Positions 55,559 through 64,000 of a stretch of 64,000 nucleotides of DNA are shown piece by piece. This stretch comes from Clostridium cibarium. Lineage in GTDB: Bacteria > Bacillota > Clostridia > Clostridiales > Clostridiaceae. Each line of letters opens with the position of its first letter. Position 1 is the stretch's first letter. The position numbers were made by a program, and so were the translations under genes. The notes below the pieces were generated by a model. It was not told where the DNA came from. It was given only the letters and a program-made list of their open reading frames with translations, and made no database searches. The stretch lies in assembly GCF_014836335.1 (NCBI RefSeq), contig NZ_JACSRA010000021.1, positions 1-64,000 on the forward strand, written 5' to 3'.

Positions 55559-55576
55559 TTGGCAGTAATTTGCCAA
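55559..55576. promoter_or_regulatory. TTGGCA-N6-TGCCAA palindrome upstream of GH30
   Basis: A perfect 6-bp inverted repeat with a 6-bp spacer, about 45-60 nt before the GH30 start. A plausible operator. I find no identical copy at other genes of the locus. Confidence 0.4.
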
Positions 55577-55634
55577 TAATCAATATTAAATAAGCTTCTG
55601 TTGCTATTTCCAGAATACTAAAATTTATCTATAG

Positions 55635-56369
55635 CTAATTTCCAGTTGAAAGCTTTCTTACAAAAACATTCAAATTATCACCATTAAGAATTATAGTACG
55701 AGGTAAGCCATATTTATCATTCATATCTGTACTTAATCCACCACCTACTTTAAAACCACCTTTATATCCTAAGCTCTTAAGAATCGAAGCAGTATCAGCA
55801 TCATAGCTGCCATAAGGATATGCACAATAAGTTGAAGCTTTGTTAGTTATAGATCTAATTTTTGCAGTTGCAGCATTAATAGCATCATACTTTTGATTAT
55901 GTGTAAGACTAGTTAAATTTGAATGGGTTGTAGTATGATTTTGTATATCAATACCATTATTGCTTACTATCTTTAGTTGATTAGTAGTCATATGTCCCCA
56001 AGTATCAATCCAGTTTGTAACTGCAAATTGAGTTGCTTTCATATTATATTGCTTTAAAACAGGATATACATTTGTGTAGAAATCACTTGTACAATCGTCG
56101 AAGGTAAGTAATACAGGCTTATTAGGCATAGGAGTTGTTCTACTAATAATGTTGTAATATTGATCTATAGATAATGTTGTATATCCATTAGCCTTTAGGT
56201 ATTGCATCTGCTTTTTAAATTCTGTTAGACTAAATTGATATTGTCCATTTGGATTTGAAGAAACTACATGATACAGTAACACAGGCACCTTTGCATTGGT
56301 TGCAGCTTTAGCACTGCATGGAATGCTTAAAAATAGCATAGCAACAAGTATAGAAAATATTTTTTTCAT
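55635..56369 (-). CDS. CE4 polysaccharide deacetylase
   Basis: 244 residues with a signal peptide to about 22. Intact NodB motifs: 'LLTFDDCTSDFYTNVYPVL' (both Asp), 'IQNHTTTHSNLTSLT' (H-x3-H), 'YCAYPYGSYDADTA' (motif 3 Arg is replaced by Cys-Ala) and 'GFKVGGGLSTDMNDKYGLPR'. It removes acetyl groups from a polysaccharide, either acetylxylan in this setting or peptidoglycan/chitin. About 105 bp upstream of the GH30 start region. Confidence 0.85.
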   Translation of the reverse strand: MKKIFSILVAMLFLSIPCSAKAATNAKVPVLLYHVVSSNPNGQYQFSLTEFKKQMQYLKANGYTTLSIDQYYNIISRTTPMPNKPVLLTFDDCTSDFYTNVYPVLKQYNMKATQFAVTNWIDTWGHMTTNQLKIVSNNGIDIQNHTTTHSNLTSLTHNQKYDAINAATAKIRSITNKASTYCAYPYGSYDADTASILKSLGYKGGFKVGGGLSTDMNDKYGLPRTIILNGDNLNVFVRKLSTGN

Positions 56370-56436
56370 GATTTTTCCTCCTTAATTTTAATAAAATTTC
56401 TTTAAGCCCTTTATCACACTTACATATATTTTTTCA

Positions 56437-56483
56437 CTTGGTAAATTGCCGTTAATATTATAGGGTTTGAACAGTTTACCAAG
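56437..56483. repeat. Inverted repeat in the gap between CE4 and GH43-CBM13 genes
   Basis: CTTGGTAAA (56437-56445) and TTTACCAAG (56475-56483) are perfect 9-bp arms, with outer T-A-C-A-T-A/T-A-T-G-T-A bases also complementary. Either a terminator for the GH43 gene or an operator for CE4. Confidence 0.45.
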
Positions 56484-56570
56484 CTTTATAATATGTAAAT
56501 GTAATAAAAGCTTATTGTTTTTTTAATGTCATTAATATTCGTTATAACTATTTTCTAATTTGATAATTTC

Positions 56571-58607
56571 TTAATTATTTGTTTGTTCAAATATCCATTG
56601 TTGGTTGCTATATCCTCCATATGTCCATTGACAAACATTTGTACCATCAGCAGTTCCAAAATTATAATCATCTAATACCTTAGTTTGGTTACTACTAACA
56701 GTTGAAACAATATATGCTCCACTTTTTGATGAAGTTTTAATTGAAAATCTTTGTGGATCATGTCCATATGCATTGTAAATTTGAATATTTGCACCATCTT
56801 TATTTTCTCCACTACTTACATCTAGCATATATTCTCCCAATGCACTCTTTAATGTCACCAATCCATTTCCTAAGTTTGTTAAGTACCACTTTTGTCCTGC
56901 TACCCCTGTACCTGTACCAAGTTCAACATTTTGACATGCTCTTCCTACATTTCCTGCAACTTGAAGGTATTTATTAGCATTAACATTTTTAATGTAGTAC
57001 CACCCATTATTTAATGTAACAGTAGCTCCAACATCAGTACTACTTCCTCCAGTATTATCTCCAGTATTTCCACCTGTAGAATCAGTACTAAATTGCCAAT
57101 AGTCCATGTTAAATAAATTACTAGTTCCATTTCCAACAAACTTAAAGTAAACATTATGAACGCCACTGACAGCATTTACATCACATTTCATTTCCTTCCA
57201 AGCTTGATTTCCACCTGTAGAACCTACATTAAGAGTACCAATAAGTTTTCCATCTAAACTATCTAAATGTATTTCAATTTTTCCTCCAACAGTTGATGCA
57301 ACATTTGCCTTAAATGACTTAGCTCCATTTTTAAAATTAGCCTTTGACACTGCAAGCCAATCTCCATTATTTATACTTGTAACATCAAGATTATTGCTCC
57401 TTACAAGACTTCCAGGTGCTTGAGATTTTTCAGTTGAAATACCTGCACTCCATCCAATAGTTTCGGCTTCTGTTCTTTTATAAGGATTAAGATTAGTAAC
57501 TTGAGGTACACCTTGCATATCTGCTGCTACATTATTTATCTTACTTCCAGAATATGAAAGCTTATTTATATGAGGAGAACGATATCCTTTTGTAATTCCC
57601 ATAGCTTTTCCAAGAGTTTGTGCATGATATACTACATACCATTGGTTATTAAATTGGAAAACAGCATGATGGTTATTTCCACCTACTCCGAAAAATGATG
57701 CTGGATTTTTAAGAAAAGTCCCTTCATAAGTAAATGGTCCCATTGGACTACTGCTTGTCATATAAGCTATTTCGCCTGTAGGTGGAGCCCCATATGGATG
57801 TGTTCCTGAGAAATTAGAACAATATGAATAATAGTATTTACCATTATATTTGTGTATACCTGAGTCTTCAAACATAAATGGAGAATCAATTGTAGCTGCA
57901 CTTCCTTCAGTATGAATCATATCGTTATTCAATTTTATAACTCTAGCTGTTTTTGGATTTGCAATTTGACTTTGTGTAGGATTTTTTCCACCTGGTATTC
58001 CTCCACCAAAATATAAATAACCTGTTCCGTCATCATCCACTAATACTGCTGGATCGAATAGCCATTCAACGTTACTAACCCCAGGAGTGCCTTTTGTAAT
58101 CATAGGTTTTCCAAGAGGATCTGACCATGGTCCAACTGGACTGTCTGCTGTGAGCACTCCAATGCTTCCTGCATTATTTGCAAAATAAAGAAAGAACTTA
58201 TCCTTTCCATTTATTACTTTATGTGTAGCTGATGGAGCCCAAGAATTACTTGCCCACTTTGCTGCACCTGTTGGTCCTGCTACTTGAATTTCACCATGAT
58301 CTGTCCAGTTTACCATGTCATCAGATGATATAACTGTTAATTTCTTGATTTGAGCATAAGAATTGTCCTTAATATTTCCGTTATTATCATACTCAAATTC
58401 ATCGCTTGTCATGTAAACGTATACTCTGCCGTTATAAACCATCACATATGGATCAGCTCCAAACTTCTGTGTAATAAGTGGATTGTTATATCCTGGAGTT
58501 TTTGCAATGGCATTTGTAGCTGCATTTGCTTTTGTGCTAAATGTGTTTAATGATAAACCAACTAATATTGTAGAACTTAATAAAATCATACTTATCTTTT
58601 TTAACAT
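56571..58607 (-). CDS. Secreted GH43 enzyme with CBM6 and CBM13
   Basis: 678 residues. Signal peptide to about 30, GH43 propeller to about 375 ('NPLITQKFGADPYVMVYNGR' with the base Asp, 'VEWLFDPAVLVDDDGTGYLY' with the second Asp, 'SPFMFEDSGIHKYNGKYYYS' with the acid Glu), a CBM6 (about 385-505) and a CBM13 at the C-terminus (about 530-678). The arrangement fits arabinoxylan arabinofuranohydrolase/xylosidase enzymes. Its CBM13 differs from that of the GH10 gene upstream in only four residues of about 145, pointing to gene conversion or recent duplication. Confidence 0.9.
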   Translation of the reverse strand: MLKKISMILLSSTILVGLSLNTFSTKANAATNAIAKTPGYNNPLITQKFGADPYVMVYNGRVYVYMTSDEFEYDNNGNIKDNSYAQIKKLTVISSDDMVNWTDHGEIQVAGPTGAAKWASNSWAPSATHKVINGKDKFFLYFANNAGSIGVLTADSPVGPWSDPLGKPMITKGTPGVSNVEWLFDPAVLVDDDGTGYLYFGGGIPGGKNPTQSQIANPKTARVIKLNNDMIHTEGSAATIDSPFMFEDSGIHKYNGKYYYSYCSNFSGTHPYGAPPTGEIAYMTSSSPMGPFTYEGTFLKNPASFFGVGGNNHHAVFQFNNQWYVVYHAQTLGKAMGITKGYRSPHINKLSYSGSKINNVAADMQGVPQVTNLNPYKRTEAETIGWSAGISTEKSQAPGSLVRSNNLDVTSINNGDWLAVSKANFKNGAKSFKANVASTVGGKIEIHLDSLDGKLIGTLNVGSTGGNQAWKEMKCDVNAVSGVHNVYFKFVGNGTSNLFNMDYWQFSTDSTGGNTGDNTGGSSTDVGATVTLNNGWYYIKNVNANKYLQVAGNVGRACQNVELGTGTGVAGQKWYLTNLGNGLVTLKSALGEYMLDVSSGENKDGANIQIYNAYGHDPQRFSIKTSSKSGAYIVSTVSSNQTKVLDDYNFGTADGTNVCQWTYGGYSNQQWIFEQTNN

Positions 58608-58632
58608 ATTTTAATCCTCCTATTAAAATATC

Positions 58633-58652
58633 TACCTCTTAAATAAGAGGTA
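58633..58652. repeat. 8-bp hairpin upstream of GH43-CBM13
   Basis: TACCTCTT/AAGAGGTA with a 4-base loop, about 15 nt before the ribosome site (AGGAGG) of the GH43 gene. Its position suggests an mRNA processing or attenuation element; the T run after it is weak. Confidence 0.35.
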
Positions 58653-58719
58653 AATATTTTTAATTTATACCTTGATTTCACTAGACTGCTTAAAATCAGA
58701 TTAATTACTATATATTTTC

Positions 58720-60408
58720 TTAATTATTTGTTTGTTCAAATATCCATTGTTGATTGCTATATCCTCCATATGTCCATTGACAAACATTTGTACCATCAGC
58801 AGTTTGGAAATTATAATCATCTAACACCTTAGTTTGATTACTGCTAACAGTTGAAACAATATATGCTCCATTTTTTGATGAAGTTTTAATTGAAAATCTT
58901 TGTGGGTCATGTCCATATGCATTGTAAATTTGAATATTGGCACCATCTTTATTTTCTCCACTACTCACATCTAGCATATATTCTCCTAATGCACTCTTTA
59001 ATGTTACTAGTCCATTTCCTATATTTGTTAAATACCACTTTTGTCCTGCTACTCCTGTACCTCTACCAAGCTCAACATTTTGACATGCTCTTCCTACATT
59101 TCCTGCAACTTGAAGGTATTTATTGGCATTAACATTTTTAATGTAGTACCATCCATTATTTAATGTAACAGTAGTTCCAACATTAGTGCTACTTCCTCCA
59201 GTGTTTCCACCTGTGTTACCTCCAGCATTTCCTCCTGTAGTATATCCTGCATCATGATATGCTTTTAAAACTGCCTTATAAGCTTCTTTTGGTGTTGTAT
59301 AATTTGAATATAATAGTGGCTTTTCATTATGACGCCATGAAGCATCATCACATAACCCCCACCAAACAAGTGCAGTAATATTAGCGCCTGCTTTCTTAGA
59401 AGATAAAATAGCTGACATCAAATCATAGTAATATTTAGCTTGATCTGTGAAAGAAGTACATCCAACATCAAGTTCAGTAATTTGAATTTCAAATCCTGCT
59501 CTTGCAAATGCATCCAAGGCATTCTTATAATAAGCTACTGATGGAAATGATGTGCTTAAGTGTGATTGCATACCAATTCCTGCACATTTCTTACCATCTG
59601 AATTTATGAAATTAATTAAACTTATTATGTCATTTACTTCCATATATTCATTGTAATCGTTGTAAAATAACTTAACCTTATTTGTTAATCCATACTTTTG
59701 CAATGTTTCATAAGCATACTTAAATGCATCTTTTACAAAGGCTGGTCTTGTATTAACCCTGCCATAAATTTGTTGCCATCCTGATGGTATCTTTGCACTT
59801 CCTGCATGTAAGTATTCATTCACAACATCCCATGCATAAATTACACTTCCATATTTGCTTGAGCATACATGTTCCATGTAAGTTTTAATGTAAAACTCCA
59901 TTCTCTTATTCATAACACTTTGGCTTACAAAGCCTGCATTTTTGTTATAACCACTTTTAAAATACCACTCTGGAGTTTGACTATGCCAAACAAGTGTATG
60001 ACCACGCATTGATAGTCCATTGTCATAGCAAGCCTTTAACATCTTATCTACATCTGCGAAGTTTAATTTTGGAACTGTACTTTCTGGGTAATTATCAGGT
60101 ATATGATAACCAAGTGCTTTTGCTTCTGATATAGAAATCAAATTTGGAGACCATCCTAAGATGTAATCTGGTTTCATCTCATTACCTGCAGTTATGCTGT
60201 TGTATTCCTTCTTTGCATAATTTAAAGTATTGTTATTCAAGATCTCAGATTCCACTAATGCGTTTCCCACCTTATTGAAAACATTTCCATAAGTGTTTAA
60301 CAAATTATCTCCATTGCCTGTTGTTGCTGCTTTTGTCTGAATACCTTGCGCAAAAAAGATAGAAGCAACAAAGATTGCAGACAAAATTGCTTTTACATGT
60401 TTTTTCAT
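58720..60408 (-). CDS. Secreted GH10 xylanase with CBM13
   Basis: 562 residues. Signal peptide to about 28, GH10 barrel (about 35-395) with acid/base E198 in 'WDVVNEYLHAG' and nucleophile E312 in 'IQITELDVG', a Gly/Asn/Thr-rich linker, and a C-terminal CBM13 (about 418-562). It is the main backbone-cleaving xylanase of the locus and its first gene, in divergent orientation to the two-component system. GH10 with ricin-type modules is an arrangement seen in solventogenic clostridia. Confidence 0.95.
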   Translation of the reverse strand: MKKHVKAILSAIFVASIFFAQGIQTKAATTGNGDNLLNTYGNVFNKVGNALVESEILNNNTLNYAKKEYNSITAGNEMKPDYILGWSPNLISISEAKALGYHIPDNYPESTVPKLNFADVDKMLKACYDNGLSMRGHTLVWHSQTPEWYFKSGYNKNAGFVSQSVMNKRMEFYIKTYMEHVCSSKYGSVIYAWDVVNEYLHAGSAKIPSGWQQIYGRVNTRPAFVKDAFKYAYETLQKYGLTNKVKLFYNDYNEYMEVNDIISLINFINSDGKKCAGIGMQSHLSTSFPSVAYYKNALDAFARAGFEIQITELDVGCTSFTDQAKYYYDLMSAILSSKKAGANITALVWWGLCDDASWRHNEKPLLYSNYTTPKEAYKAVLKAYHDAGYTTGGNAGGNTGGNTGGSSTNVGTTVTLNNGWYYIKNVNANKYLQVAGNVGRACQNVELGRGTGVAGQKWYLTNIGNGLVTLKSALGEYMLDVSSGENKDGANIQIYNAYGHDPQRFSIKTSSKNGAYIVSTVSSNQTKVLDDYNFQTADGTNVCQWTYGGYSNQQWIFEQTNN

Positions 60409-61037
60409 ATTATTCCCCCTCGAACATTTAAAAATTTGTTAATTCATATGAACATTATTCTTCTCAACTAAAGAAACATAATAAATTTTGCCAAAACTAC
60501 TTCTTCCCTAAAAGAGAAAGACAATGAACATATTTAATAAAATATAAATACAATACATCTTGCAAAATGATGGCTTTATATTATATGGCAATTCTAGCAA
60601 TTTCTTTATTATGTTACAATATTTTTATCGTAACATGGCTTTTTTTTATCTTAATCTAGCATTTTTATTGAATTATTAGAATTTTATTTGATTTTAAGAA
60701 ATAATTATCGTTAATACTTAAACTATTATTTTTAATATTAAAAGTAACAGCTTATATCTTAATAACTATTTTAAAGAATTTCATTAAGATGAGTTATAAT
60801 AAGACGTTTTGAATCTTAACTTGTATAAATAAATTTGAATATGAAAGCATAACTTCCATTTATCCAATATTTTCCCAATTTACTTGTATACATTAATCCT
60901 AATATAGGATTGACCTAATTTGTAGTCACCTTAGTAACTAAATAGCATATGACTTTAGTAATATATTGTCTATTTTCAGACAATGTTATAATGTTAGCAA
61001 GGATATCCATTAATTCAAGAAAGGTTATAGAATACCT
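60409..61037. other. 629-bp divergent regulatory region between xylan locus and two-component system
   Basis: No gene. Plus-strand promoter for the kinase: TGTTATAAT (extended -10, 60984-60992) overlapped by an ATTGTCT-N6-AGACAAT palindrome (60965-60984). A single AGACAAT half-site occurs at 60519-60525, near the xylanase promoter side. The remainder is AT-rich without other clear motifs. Confidence 0.5.
60965..60992 (+). promoter_or_regulatory. Kinase promoter with overlapping palindrome
   Basis: Arms ATTGTCT (60965-60971) and AGACAAT (60978-60984) abut the extended -10 TGTTATAAT. A protein bound here would cover the -35 region, so this is the best candidate binding site of the response regulator encoded downstream. 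Confidence 0.5.
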
Positions 61038-62183
61038 ATGTATAGAAAACTTATTGCAATTTTAAAATTTTTTTTATTTGTATCTATATTTATTCGTACC
61101 TATTGCTTATATAGCGATAGAATAATTACAATGATAGTATTATTTGCTACTATCACTATACTAATGATAATTGACTATATAAGAAATACTAATAAATTAA
61201 CTATAGCTTCTGAAGGTATATATAATTGTTCCTTACTTTTTACAATAATCGTATCTTCATTGTCCACATATTTTATAAGAGGATTTGGAGCTTCTACTTA
61301 TCTTATTTGCGCTTTACAAGAGCTTTTGCAATTAAATGGGAAACGATTAAAAACCTTTTTTTTAATTCACTTCTCACTGTATATGACATTGGTTATTACA
61401 GATATAGGAATACCTAATAATTGGGATAGCTTTTCAAGTTTAATCGCTGTAATATTAAGCTATTTTGCCATGACTGGCACAATATACACATTAAGGGTAA
61501 TTCGGACAGAAAAAGAAGAAGTAAGTAAATTAAATATGAAACTTGAACAATATGCACTAGAAGTAGAAGAATTAACTGCTTCTAAAGAGAGGAGCATGAT
61601 GGCTCAAGAACTTCATGATTCAGTAGGACACTCATTGATGGCTCTTGCTATGCATCTTGAATTTGCAAAAAAGATGTGCGATACAAACCCTGAAAAGCTG
61701 AAAGAAATATTAGTTAAATCTGAAGATATTGCAAAATCTAGCATCAACAATTTAAGAGAAGCAGTAACTTTACTTAAAAAAGAACAAGAAATGAAATCTT
61801 TTAATGCTTCCATTGATGATATAATGAATAATTTCTTACTACTTAATGATATAAAAATTAATTTTAATACAAATGAAAACTTAGACGACCTAGCTCCAAT
61901 TATTAAGGCCTATTTCTATAAAACTATTAAAGAATCTATAACTAATAGTATAAAACATGGAAAAGCAACAGAAATCAATATATTAATCTCAAGGGCAAAT
62001 AATAAAATAAATCTTATCTTAACTGATAACGGAATTGGTTGTAGCAAAATTATAAAATCAAATGGATTACTTGGAATTGAAGGAAGAACAGCTTCTTTGA
62101 AGGGATCAGTGAATTACTTTAGCGATGACAACTTTGGTTTTGGCATAGATATATGCATTCCAATATTAACGGAGGAAACATAA
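61038..62183 (+). CDS. NarL-type sensor histidine kinase
   Basis: 381 residues. Five or six membrane helices in the first 155 residues with short loops (no large extracellular domain), a coiled coil, then a HisKA_3 dimerisation domain with H193 in 'MAQELHDSVGHSL', and an HATPase ('KESITNSIKHGKAT' and 'TDNGIGC'). This is the DesK/LytS-like architecture of intramembrane-sensing kinases. It phosphorylates the regulator encoded 2 nt downstream. The membrane sensor probably reports a lipid, voltage or transporter state, not a free sugar. Divergent from the xylan locus. Confidence 0.9.
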   Translation: MYRKLIAILKFFLFVSIFIRTYCLYSDRIITMIVLFATITILMIIDYIRNTNKLTIASEGIYNCSLLFTIIVSSLSTYFIRGFGASTYLICALQELLQLNGKRLKTFFLIHFSLYMTLVITDIGIPNNWDSFSSLIAVILSYFAMTGTIYTLRVIRTEKEEVSKLNMKLEQYALEVEELTASKERSMMAQELHDSVGHSLMALAMHLEFAKKMCDTNPEKLKEILVKSEDIAKSSINNLREAVTLLKKEQEMKSFNASIDDIMNNFLLLNDIKINFNTNENLDDLAPIIKAYFYKTIKESITNSIKHGKATEINILISRANNKINLILTDNGIGCSKIIKSNGLLGIEGRTASLKGSVNYFSDDNFGFGIDICIPILTEET

Positions 62184-62185
62184 AT

Positions 62186-62842
62186 ATGATAAATGTTATA
62201 CTAGCTGATGATCAGACAATAGTAAGAGAAGGATTAAAGATGATCTTAAGCTTATATGATGAAATAAATATAATTGGAGAAGCAGAAAATGGAGAACAAC
62301 TAATTAAACTCCTAGAAAATTCCCTACCAGATGTAATTCTTATGGATGTTAGAATGCCAATAATGGATGGTGTACAAGCTACCAAAATTATTAAGGACAA
62401 CTACAAAAACGTAAAAATTATAATACTAACAACTTTTAATGATGATGAATACATATTTAAGGCAATAAAAAATGGTGCAGATGGTTATCTTTTAAAGGAT
62501 GCTGGTTCAGAATACATAATTAAGGCAATAAAATCAGTTTACAATGGAGCCATGCTACTTGATCCTGAAGTAACAGTAAAAGTAGTTAAAGCTTTTAATT
62601 CAATTATTAAAAATCAAAGCTTTAATGGATCGCATGATATAAATAATAAATTAGATCTACTTACACCAAGAGAAATGGAGGTTGCAAAGCTAGTTTCTCA
62701 AGGCAAAAATAATAAGGATATTTGTCAAATTCTATTCTTAACTGAAGGAACTGTAAAAAATTATGTAACAAGAATACTTGGAAAACTTGAGCTAAATAGC
62801 AGAACTGAATTAGCATTATTTATTAATCAAACTAACGTATAA
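62186..62842 (+). CDS. LuxR/NarL family response regulator
   Basis: 218 residues from the ATG at 62186 (GGAGG upstream, 2 nt after the kinase stop). Receiver with phospho-acceptor D54 in 'VILMDVRMP', acidic pair in 'LADDQ', the Lys in 'YLLKDAG', and a C-terminal LuxR helix-turn-helix with 'LTPREMEVAKLVSQGKNNKD' and 'EGTVKNYVTRILGKL'. It should bind inverted repeats such as the one at 60965-60984, and is the first candidate regulator of the xylan locus. Confidence 0.9.
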   Translation: MINVILADDQTIVREGLKMILSLYDEINIIGEAENGEQLIKLLENSLPDVILMDVRMPIMDGVQATKIIKDNYKNVKIIILTTFNDDEYIFKAIKNGADGYLLKDAGSEYIIKAIKSVYNGAMLLDPEVTVKVVKAFNSIIKNQSFNGSHDINNKLDLLTPREMEVAKLVSQGKNNKDICQILFLTEGTVKNYVTRILGKLELNSRTELALFINQTNV

Positions 62843-62878
62843 AAATTATTTGCTATTTTGGGATATTTAAACGTAGTT

Positions 62879-62925
62879 AAAAGCAGCTTAGTGTATCATT
62901 ATTTTTAATACGCTAAACTGCTTTT
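62879..62925. terminator. Terminator between the regulator and metH
   Basis: A long stem (62879-62896 with 62908-62925; one mismatch and one wobble) between converging genes, with T-rich flanks. Confidence 0.75.
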
Positions 62926-62938
62926 ATATTAGAAAAAT

Positions 62939-64000
62939 TTAATCTAAAAGAGTGTTCATTATTTTTCTAAGCTCAGCTTTATCTCTTCCATTTTTCTCTA
63001 CATAATCCTCAAATTGATCTTTATCTATCTTATTGATATCAAAATACCTAGCCTCCTTATTTCCAAAGAAAAGACCACATGTACTTGCTGTAGGATACAT
63101 CATATAACTATCAGTAAGTTCTACATTAAGTACTCCTTCATTATCTAGAAGCTCAAATAATTTTACCTTTTCTGAATGATCTCTAAGTGAAGGATAACCG
63201 ATTGCGGGCCTTATTCCTCTATATTTGCCTTTTAATATAGCATCCATAGATATATTTTCATTCTCAGAATATCCCCAGAATTCTTTTCTTACCTTTTCAT
63301 GAATATATTCTGCAAAAGCTTCTGCAAGTCTATCTGCTAGTAAAATAACCATTGTGGCACTATAATCATCACCCTTTGCCTTAAGCTTATCTGCATATTC
63401 CTTTGCACCTAATCCTCCTGTAGTTATAAAGCCACCTATATAATCCTTTATACCACTAGACTTTGGAGCTACAAAATCTGATAAGCACAGGTAAGTGTTA
63501 TCTTTTTTCTCTTCTTGTTGTCTAAGAAGATTGAAAGTAACTACCTCAGAACCATAGTAAACTTCAATATCATCCTCTACTGAATTTGCCTCAAATATAC
63601 CAATAGCAGCATTTGCTTTTAAAATATCTTCTTTCTCTATCTTATCAAGCATCTTTTCAGCATCAATTAATAATTTTTTAGCCTCTTCACCGTACCTTTT
63701 ATCTTCAAGTATTTGTGGGTATGGCATCCCCATATCCCAACCTATGAAGAAAAAGCTCCAATCTATATACTTCCTTAACTTTCCTATAGGAAAATTAAGG
63801 ATTTTCTTTCTACCAATAAACTTAGGTTTATCTATTTGTTCCTTATCCCATTCTTTCTTAAAGTTATGCTCTCTTGCATAATCTAAAGGAACAAATTTTC
63901 TAGACGACTTACTGAAAACCTCTCTTAAAGCTTCATATTCATCTTCTAGTTTTTCAAGGTATTCTGCCTTTTTATCTTTGTTTAAAAGAAGTTTTGCAAC
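62939..64000 (-). CDS. metH: B12-dependent methionine synthase, C-terminal part (partial)
   Basis: The frame is open from the window edge (64000) to the stop at 62939, 353 codons. It shows the MetH activation domain that binds S-adenosylmethionine: 'IRPAIGYPSLRDHSEKVKLF' (the R-P-A-x-G-Y-P signature), 'YMMYPTASTCGLFFGN' at the C-terminus, and an upstream segment 'PKFIGRKKILNFPIGKL' typical of the linker to this domain. It reactivates the cobalamin cofactor. The catalytic and B12-binding domains lie beyond the window. Confidence 0.85.
   Translation of the reverse strand, partial: VAKLLLNKDKKAEYLEKLEDEYEALREVFSKSSRKFVPLDYAREHNFKKEWDKEQIDKPKFIGRKKILNFPIGKLRKYIDWSFFFIGWDMGMPYPQILEDKRYGEEAKKLLIDAEKMLDKIEKEDILKANAAIGIFEANSVEDDIEVYYGSEVVTFNLLRQQEEKKDNTYLCLSDFVAPKSSGIKDYIGGFITTGGLGAKEYADKLKAKGDDYSATMVILLADRLAEAFAEYIHEKVRKEFWGYSENENISMDAILKGKYRGIRPAIGYPSLRDHSEKVKLFELLDNEGVLNVELTDSYMMYPTASTCGLFFGNKEARYFDINKIDKDQFEDYVEKNGRDKAELRKIMNTLLD

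Overview
The window is a very AT-rich, low-GC Gram-positive chromosome segment with Clostridium-type coding: AGGAGG-like ribosome sites, many GTG/TTG starts, spore-related GerMN/LysM and Spo-type genes, and long secreted plant-polysaccharide hydrolases carrying ricin-type CBM13 modules. This points to a saccharolytic Clostridium sensu stricto, of the solventogenic type. The species cannot be named from the sequence alone.

Layout. 1-2.7 kb: a beheaded ABC-2 permease, two GNAT acetyltransferases and a small transglutaminase-fold-like protein. 3.0-7.5 kb: a defence-type island with an Mrr-like nuclease, a retron-type reverse transcriptase fused to a trypsin-like serine protease, an upstream structured RNA that looks like the cognate msr-msd with its own near-consensus promoter, a DUF2829-like (Tad2-like) small protein and a PH-like membrane protein. 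7.6-12.3 kb: an ABC exporter pair, a small alpha/beta hydrolase, and a polymorphic toxin with an Imm22 immunity gene, preceded by a terminator-bearing leader. 12.5-17.9 kb: a five-gene operon (ATC hydrolase, ProC, YkvI-like transporter, M20 amidohydrolase, CyuA-like cysteine desulfidase) that reads as uptake and breakdown of a cyclic or carbamoylated cysteine derivative. 18-24 kb: 2'-5' RNA ligase-like protein, a BspA-type LRR surface protein with a dockerin-like tail, an alpha/beta hydrolase divergent from a TetR regulator, and a secreted C39-like protease. 24-35 kb: PL10 pectate lyase, a sugar-binding lipoprotein paired with a chemoreceptor, MerR regulator, GerMN-LysM protein, GH5 mannanase, a LytTR/LiaF-like regulatory pair and an MBL-fold hydrolase. 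35.5-37.1 kb: two related IS remnants bracketing two orphan genes. 37-42.7 kb: GNAT, lipoprotein, TrpB2 and two DUF445 membrane proteins.

42.8-60.4 kb is a xylan/glucuronoarabinoxylan utilisation locus, all on the minus strand: two CE1 esterases, GH9, GH62, two GH10 xylanases, three GH43 enzymes, GH30_8 glucuronoxylanase and two CE4 deacetylases. Four of these carry a C-terminal CBM13. A NarL-type two-component system is divergent from it (61.0-62.8 kb) and is the obvious candidate regulator. The window ends inside metH (C-terminal activation domain).

The enzymes of the xylan locus are all secreted and complementary: backbone cleavage (GH10, GH30), debranching (GH62, GH43), de-esterification (CE1, CE4) and oligosaccharide cleavage (GH43). 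PL10, GH5 and GH9 extend the range to pectin, mannan and glucan. All functional names come from motif and family recognition by eye. No database search was run.
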